A stretch of 64,000 nucleotides of DNA from UBA5486 sp036744795. Its GTDB lineage: Bacteria; Bacillota; UBA4882; UBA10575. The DNA lies in the NCBI GenBank assembly GCA_036744795.1, contig DAIOHK010000001.1:62001-126000 (forward strand). The letters run 5' to 3'. A model generated the notes under the pieces. That model made no database searches, was not told the DNA's origin, and saw only the letters and a program-made list of their open reading frames with translations. Of this stretch, positions 61,039-64,000 are shown one piece after another. The number at the start of each line of letters is the position of its first letter. Within the stretch, counting starts at the first letter, position 1. Made by a program: the position numbers and the translations under genes.

Positions 61039-61908
61039 TTATCTCTTCTTTTTTTTAACTATCACATCCGTAGTCGCTACTACTGCACTAATTGTCAATA
61101 AGATACTAACAATACAAAAGGTTACTGTAGGCACTTCATCAAAAAGAAAATAACCCATTACCCCAGCAAAAACAAATTGGAACATGGTAAAGATACTCAC
61201 AATCTGTCCTCGAAGGTGCTTCATAGAATAATTCAATACCGTATGCCCAATTACGGTTGGAACTAGGCCCAGGCCAATTGCCATTAGAATATCCTTTATC
61301 TCATACGCACGGAATGGGACCTCAAAGATAAGAGCGATAATAAAGCAGAGACAAAAAGCATAAAAGTAAAGAGGAACCATATATAGCCATAAATCTCCAG
61401 TATTTTTTCTTCCTAAAACTAAATAAAGACTTAAAAATAGCATCGAGATAAAACAGAGAATATCACCCTTTAAAAACTCGGGGTTTACATTAAAATCAGA
61501 GATTCCAAGTAAACTTACACCAGCTAATGCTAGTAATGTCGCCACCATCTCAACTCTATTGATTTTTTCTTTAAGAAAAATATAAAGCAGCAGTGGCATA
61601 ACTAGAGGTACTAGGTTCACAATCAAACTGGCATTAGCAGCAGGGGTCATTCGAGCAGCAGCAATCCAGGAGATAAAATGAAGAGAAAGCATTACCGCGG
61701 GCACAAGCGGAGTTATAAAATCCTTCAAAGTAACCTCTTCTTTATTAACCCGATACTCTTTAATAAAGAGTGGTAAAAGGAAAACCGTAGCCACCAGTAA
61801 ACGAAAAGACGATAAAGTAATCGGTTCGATATTAGCAAGCTTTATAAAAACAACTGATGTAGCACAGCAAAAAACACCAAATATTAACAAAATTAAATAC
61901 AGAACCAA
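61039..61908 (-). CDS. EamA/DMT family transporter
   Basis: A 289-residue membrane protein with ten hydrophobic helices in two EamA repeats (GVFCCATSVVFIKLANIEPITLSSFRLLVATVFLLPLF and LKGDILCFISMLFLSLYLVLGRKN...PTVIGHTVLNYSMKHLRGQIVSIFTMFQFVFAGVMGYFLFDEV). It probably exports a metabolite or amino acid. The substrate is unknown. It ends in KKKKR, so the C-terminus is likely cytoplasmic. Confidence 0.88.
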   Translation of the reverse strand: MVLYLILLIFGVFCCATSVVFIKLANIEPITLSSFRLLVATVFLLPLFIKEYRVNKEEVTLKDFITPLVPAVMLSLHFISWIAAARMTPAANASLIVNLVPLVMPLLLYIFLKEKINRVEMVATLLALAGVSLLGISDFNVNPEFLKGDILCFISMLFLSLYLVLGRKNTGDLWLYMVPLYFYAFCLCFIIALIFEVPFRAYEIKDILMAIGLGLVPTVIGHTVLNYSMKHLRGQIVSIFTMFQFVFAGVMGYFLFDEVPTVTFCIVSILLTISAVVATTDVIVKKKKR

Positions 61909-61994
61909 ATTAAATTCCTCCCCATAGCTGATAATATGTGATAGTAAAAATTATATCATAATCATACTTTGATAATGTAAAGTTATTGATAAAC

Positions 61995-62026
61995 AATGAA
62001 GGCTGGTAAAATACCCAGCCTTCATT
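61995..62026 (-). terminator. Terminator after the antiporter gene
   Basis: AATGAAGGCTGG and CCAGCCTTCATT form a perfect 12-bp stem. The T-tract is weak, but the position 21 bp past the stop fits. Confidence 0.55.
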
Positions 62027-62046
62027 ACATATGCAATTTTATCCCT

Positions 62047-63225
62047 TTATTCCTTAACAGTTATTTCTCCAGCCTTGAGTAGAGCAACCTTTGCTGCAAC
62101 TGGACCAATCAATTCATAAACAACTGTGGCTGACAAGATAATTGTTCTAATTACTACTCCCATTCCAGGAAGAATTTGCTCTGCAATCATCGAAAGACCA
62201 ATCGCTACTCCCGCTTGAGGAATTAATGCTAATCCAAGGTATTTCCGGACAGCAGCTGGAGCACCAGTAAATTTTGCCCCCAAATATGCTCCTAGCATTT
62301 TACCTATAACCCTAAACACTATATATCCAACCCCAACTAGTCCCACCTGACGAAGAATATTAAGCTTTAACTCTGCACCTGCTAGAGTAAAAAAAGCAAT
62401 AAAGATTGGAGGCGTAAATCTATCCACAACTGAAAATAGCCGGTTTTTATTATACGCCATGTTTGATATCGTTGCCCCTACCATCATACAAGCAAGAAGA
62501 GATGAAACATCTAATAAATAGGAGAGACCAACCGTCAAAAAAATAGCAGCAATCGTAAAAGAAAGCAGTTCTTCTTCACCTTTTGCTTTTCGCGAAAAAT
62601 AGGAGAGTCCTAAACCGATAAGAAAACCGATTAATAAAGCTATGATAATCTCTCTGATTGGACTTAAAATGGAAACCCATACCGCCACATTTTTATCGGC
62701 ATTTGTAATCGCATGAGCCACTGCGGTTGATAAGCCGAAAACAATAATTGCCACCGCATCATCCATAGCAACCACCGGAAGCAACGTACCTACTAAGGGT
62801 CCTTTCGCTTTATATTGACGAATTACCATAATAGTTGCTGCTGGGGCCGTAGCCGTAGCAATCGCACCTACAACCAAACTAAAAGCGACCGGTTGACGAA
62901 AAATAAAGATCATCGCTAAGTCAACAATAATTACAGCACCCAGTGCCTCCAGTAAGGTAATCCAAATGATAGATGCTCCACTTTTATTAAGATGTTCGAT
63001 ATTTAACTCACTACCAATACTATAAGCAATAAAGCCTAAAGCCGCGACAGAAATTACAGAGAGTGATGAAGTAACATTATCCGGAACAAGTTTTAGAACT
63101 GATGGGCCGATAATAACACCAGCTAAAAGATAACCGGTAACATTAGGCAATTTAAATTTGGAAACAATCCGCGCCATTATAATACCAGAAAAAAGAATAA
63201 CTGCTATATAATATAGAATATGCAT
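62047..63225 (-). CDS. Cation:proton antiporter (CPA family)
   Basis: A membrane protein with about twelve helices: FKLPNVTGYLLAGVIIGPSVLKLVPD near the N-terminus, and the ion-binding acidic helix VVAMDDAVAIIVFGLSTAVAHAI near residue 155. It lacks the C-terminal TrkA-N/RCK domain of Kef proteins. The ATG at 63225 (MHILYYIAVILFSG) has AGGAGAT some way upstream; a TTG at 63252 is in frame too. A PII-like gene precedes it by 139 bp, a likely regulatory partner. The ion could be Na+ or K+. Confidence 0.85.
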   Translation of the reverse strand: MHILYYIAVILFSGIIMARIVSKFKLPNVTGYLLAGVIIGPSVLKLVPDNVTSSLSVISVAALGFIAYSIGSELNIEHLNKSGASIIWITLLEALGAVIIVDLAMIFIFRQPVAFSLVVGAIATATAPAATIMVIRQYKAKGPLVGTLLPVVAMDDAVAIIVFGLSTAVAHAITNADKNVAVWVSILSPIREIIIALLIGFLIGLGLSYFSRKAKGEEELLSFTIAAIFLTVGLSYLLDVSSLLACMMVGATISNMAYNKNRLFSVVDRFTPPIFIAFFTLAGAELKLNILRQVGLVGVGYIVFRVIGKMLGAYLGAKFTGAPAAVRKYLGLALIPQAGVAIGLSMIAEQILPGMGVVIRTIILSATVVYELIGPVAAKVALLKAGEITVKE

Positions 63226-63364
63226 TTTTCTATCCGATCTCCTATTAAACAATTTTTAACATAATTTTAAAATTAATCCATTTAAAAACGTAAAAGTTTA
63301 GCTAAAGCTATTTAAGCAATACCAGACTATTAACAATTAGCTCTTATTTTTAAAACAGCAATAA

Positions 63365-63703
63365 CTAGATTTCAATTCCTTCTACATGGTTAAGTGGAAT
63401 CGTAAAAAGAATCCCAACATCTGGTTTTGTTAAATCGCCTACTACCCGTTTGACTGAATCAATGGCCAGTTTCACTTGATCCTCATTTAAAACTACAAAC
63501 AAGGTTTTATTATACGAGTAGCCCTCATTAATTAGCATCTTGATTGAACCAAAAATGGGGATATTGTCCAAATTGCCGTGTAAAACCCGTGCCATTCCTG
63601 TACTATCGATTACGGTGGCCCCTCTTATTCCAACATTTAAAAAGTCTTTTAAAAGATCTTCTAACCGATCCACTTTATTTAAAACGATAACTAGCAACTG
63701 CAT
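63365..63703 (-). CDS. PII-like small regulatory protein
   Basis: A 112-residue alpha/beta protein: MQLLVIVLNKVDRLEDLLKDFLNVGIRGATVIDSTGMAR, then SYNKTLFVVLNEDQVKLAIDSVKRVV, then VGILFTIPLNHVEGIEI. The first half (strand-helix-strand, with GATVIDSTG) and the final strand look like PII-superfamily proteins, and a shortened loop replaces the T-loop. Such PII-like proteins often sit beside a transporter and bind nucleotides. Here the antiporter gene follows on the same strand. The ligand is unknown. Confidence 0.6.
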   Translation of the reverse strand: MQLLVIVLNKVDRLEDLLKDFLNVGIRGATVIDSTGMARVLHGNLDNIPIFGSIKMLINEGYSYNKTLFVVLNEDQVKLAIDSVKRVVGDLTKPDVGILFTIPLNHVEGIEI

Positions 63704-63788
63704 GTTAATACTCCTTTAAAATTTTTTTTGCCGGTAACTCGTAATACCTTCCATTCAGTTCTTTACATCAAATATTGAAAGTGGAAAG

Positions 63789-64000
63789 TTACCGTAATTG
63801 ATTAGCATCACTTTCTTCAATAACAAAAATCTGCATTCTCACTTTTTCCAGTAATTCTACAATTACTGTTTCGCTAGTAATAAACTTAACAATACCAAAA
63901 CAGTATTGATCAAAGGTATCATAAATTCTCCCTGCACTACAACAACCTCTTGGGACTGTTGAGGTACTATTGGCTACATAACCTACCTGCCCAACTGGTT
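63789..64000 (-). CDS. HIRAN domain-like protein (5' part beyond window)
   Basis: The minus-strand frame is open from base 64000 to a TAA at 63789-63791. The sequence GQVGYVANSTSTVPRGCCSA, then GRIYDTFDQYCFGIVKFI, resembles the second half of HIRAN domains, which bind single-stranded 3' DNA ends when linked to SWI2/SNF2 helicases. Small stand-alone HIRAN proteins are common in Firmicutes. The C-terminus is ELLEKVRMQIFVIEESDANQ. The N-terminus is outside the window, so size and fusion partners cannot be seen. Confidence 0.6.
   Translation of the reverse strand, partial: PVGQVGYVANSTSTVPRGCCSAGRIYDTFDQYCFGIVKFITSETVIVELLEKVRMQIFVIEESDANQLR

Overview
The window looks like chromosomal DNA from a spore-forming, anaerobic-leaning member of the Bacillota (Clostridia-like). 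The reasons are the sporulation genes (spoIIM, an alpha/beta SASP, cotJABC, tandem SPOCS/DUF3794 proteins, a YteA-type DksA protein), the mutS-mutL-miaA-hfq-ynbB order familiar from Firmicutes, strong AGGAGG-type ribosome binding sites with frequent TTG/GTG starts, AT-rich DNA, and several Fe-S/flavin oxidoreductases. No species can be named. I see no rRNA, tRNA, CRISPR array or intact transposase gene, and no convincing known riboswitch.

Layout. 1-8.9 kb: mostly minus-strand housekeeping genes (partial glyS, spoIIM, recO, queH, ruvB/ruvA/ruvC), a plus-strand membrane M28 peptidase, then a DksA/YteA protein and a DUF5665 protein. 8.9-16.4 kb: a sporulation-type module of one glycosyltransferase and three beta-repeat proteins, two of them tandem SPOCS repeats. 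16.5-31.3 kb: small hypotheticals, MgtC, ynbB-hfq-miaA-mutL-mutS-miaB, SASP, cotJABC, ccdA-tlpA. 31.8-42.9 kb: single genes on both strands (duplicated P-loop ATPase, MFS, alpha-oxoamine synthase, SDR, OmpH-like, LysM, PhoU, C11 peptidase lipoprotein, DegV). 43.0-52.2 kb: a catabolic cluster. KDPG aldolase, a VOC protein and KDG kinase sit with a flavoprotein, a zinc alcohol dehydrogenase and an 843-residue dihydroorotate-dehydrogenase-like/GltD-like/ferredoxin fusion, next to a divergent AraC regulator. 52.3-64 kb: deoD, a HAD phosphatase, a ferredoxin-type aldo/keto reductase, cheW-cheA-MCP, an EamA transporter, and a CPA-type antiporter with a PII-like partner. A partial HIRAN-type gene runs off the end.

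The most unusual content is intergenic. Several dispersed repeat families fill most of the larger gaps: (1) a roughly 215-bp element whose nested inverted repeats would fold into a multi-branched structure, complete at 23397-23610 and truncated at four other sites; (2) hairpins beginning GTYGATTCACC; (3) a roughly 95-bp hairpin with ends TAGTCTCA / TGAGATTA, once in tandem; (4) a MITE-like family with terminal GGGAATTGCATAATTA, in about a dozen places. Families 1-3 interrupt ruvAB and mutSL.

Functional links: ruvABC, recO, mutS and mutL supply recombination and mismatch repair; miaA, miaB and queH modify tRNA; ccdA-tlpA handle extracytoplasmic thiols; the SPOCS, CotJ and SASP genes belong to the spore. 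The KDG cluster probably feeds a sugar acid into pyruvate plus glyceraldehyde-3-phosphate, but its substrate cannot be read from the sequence. All function calls rest on recognising motifs by eye, without database searches.
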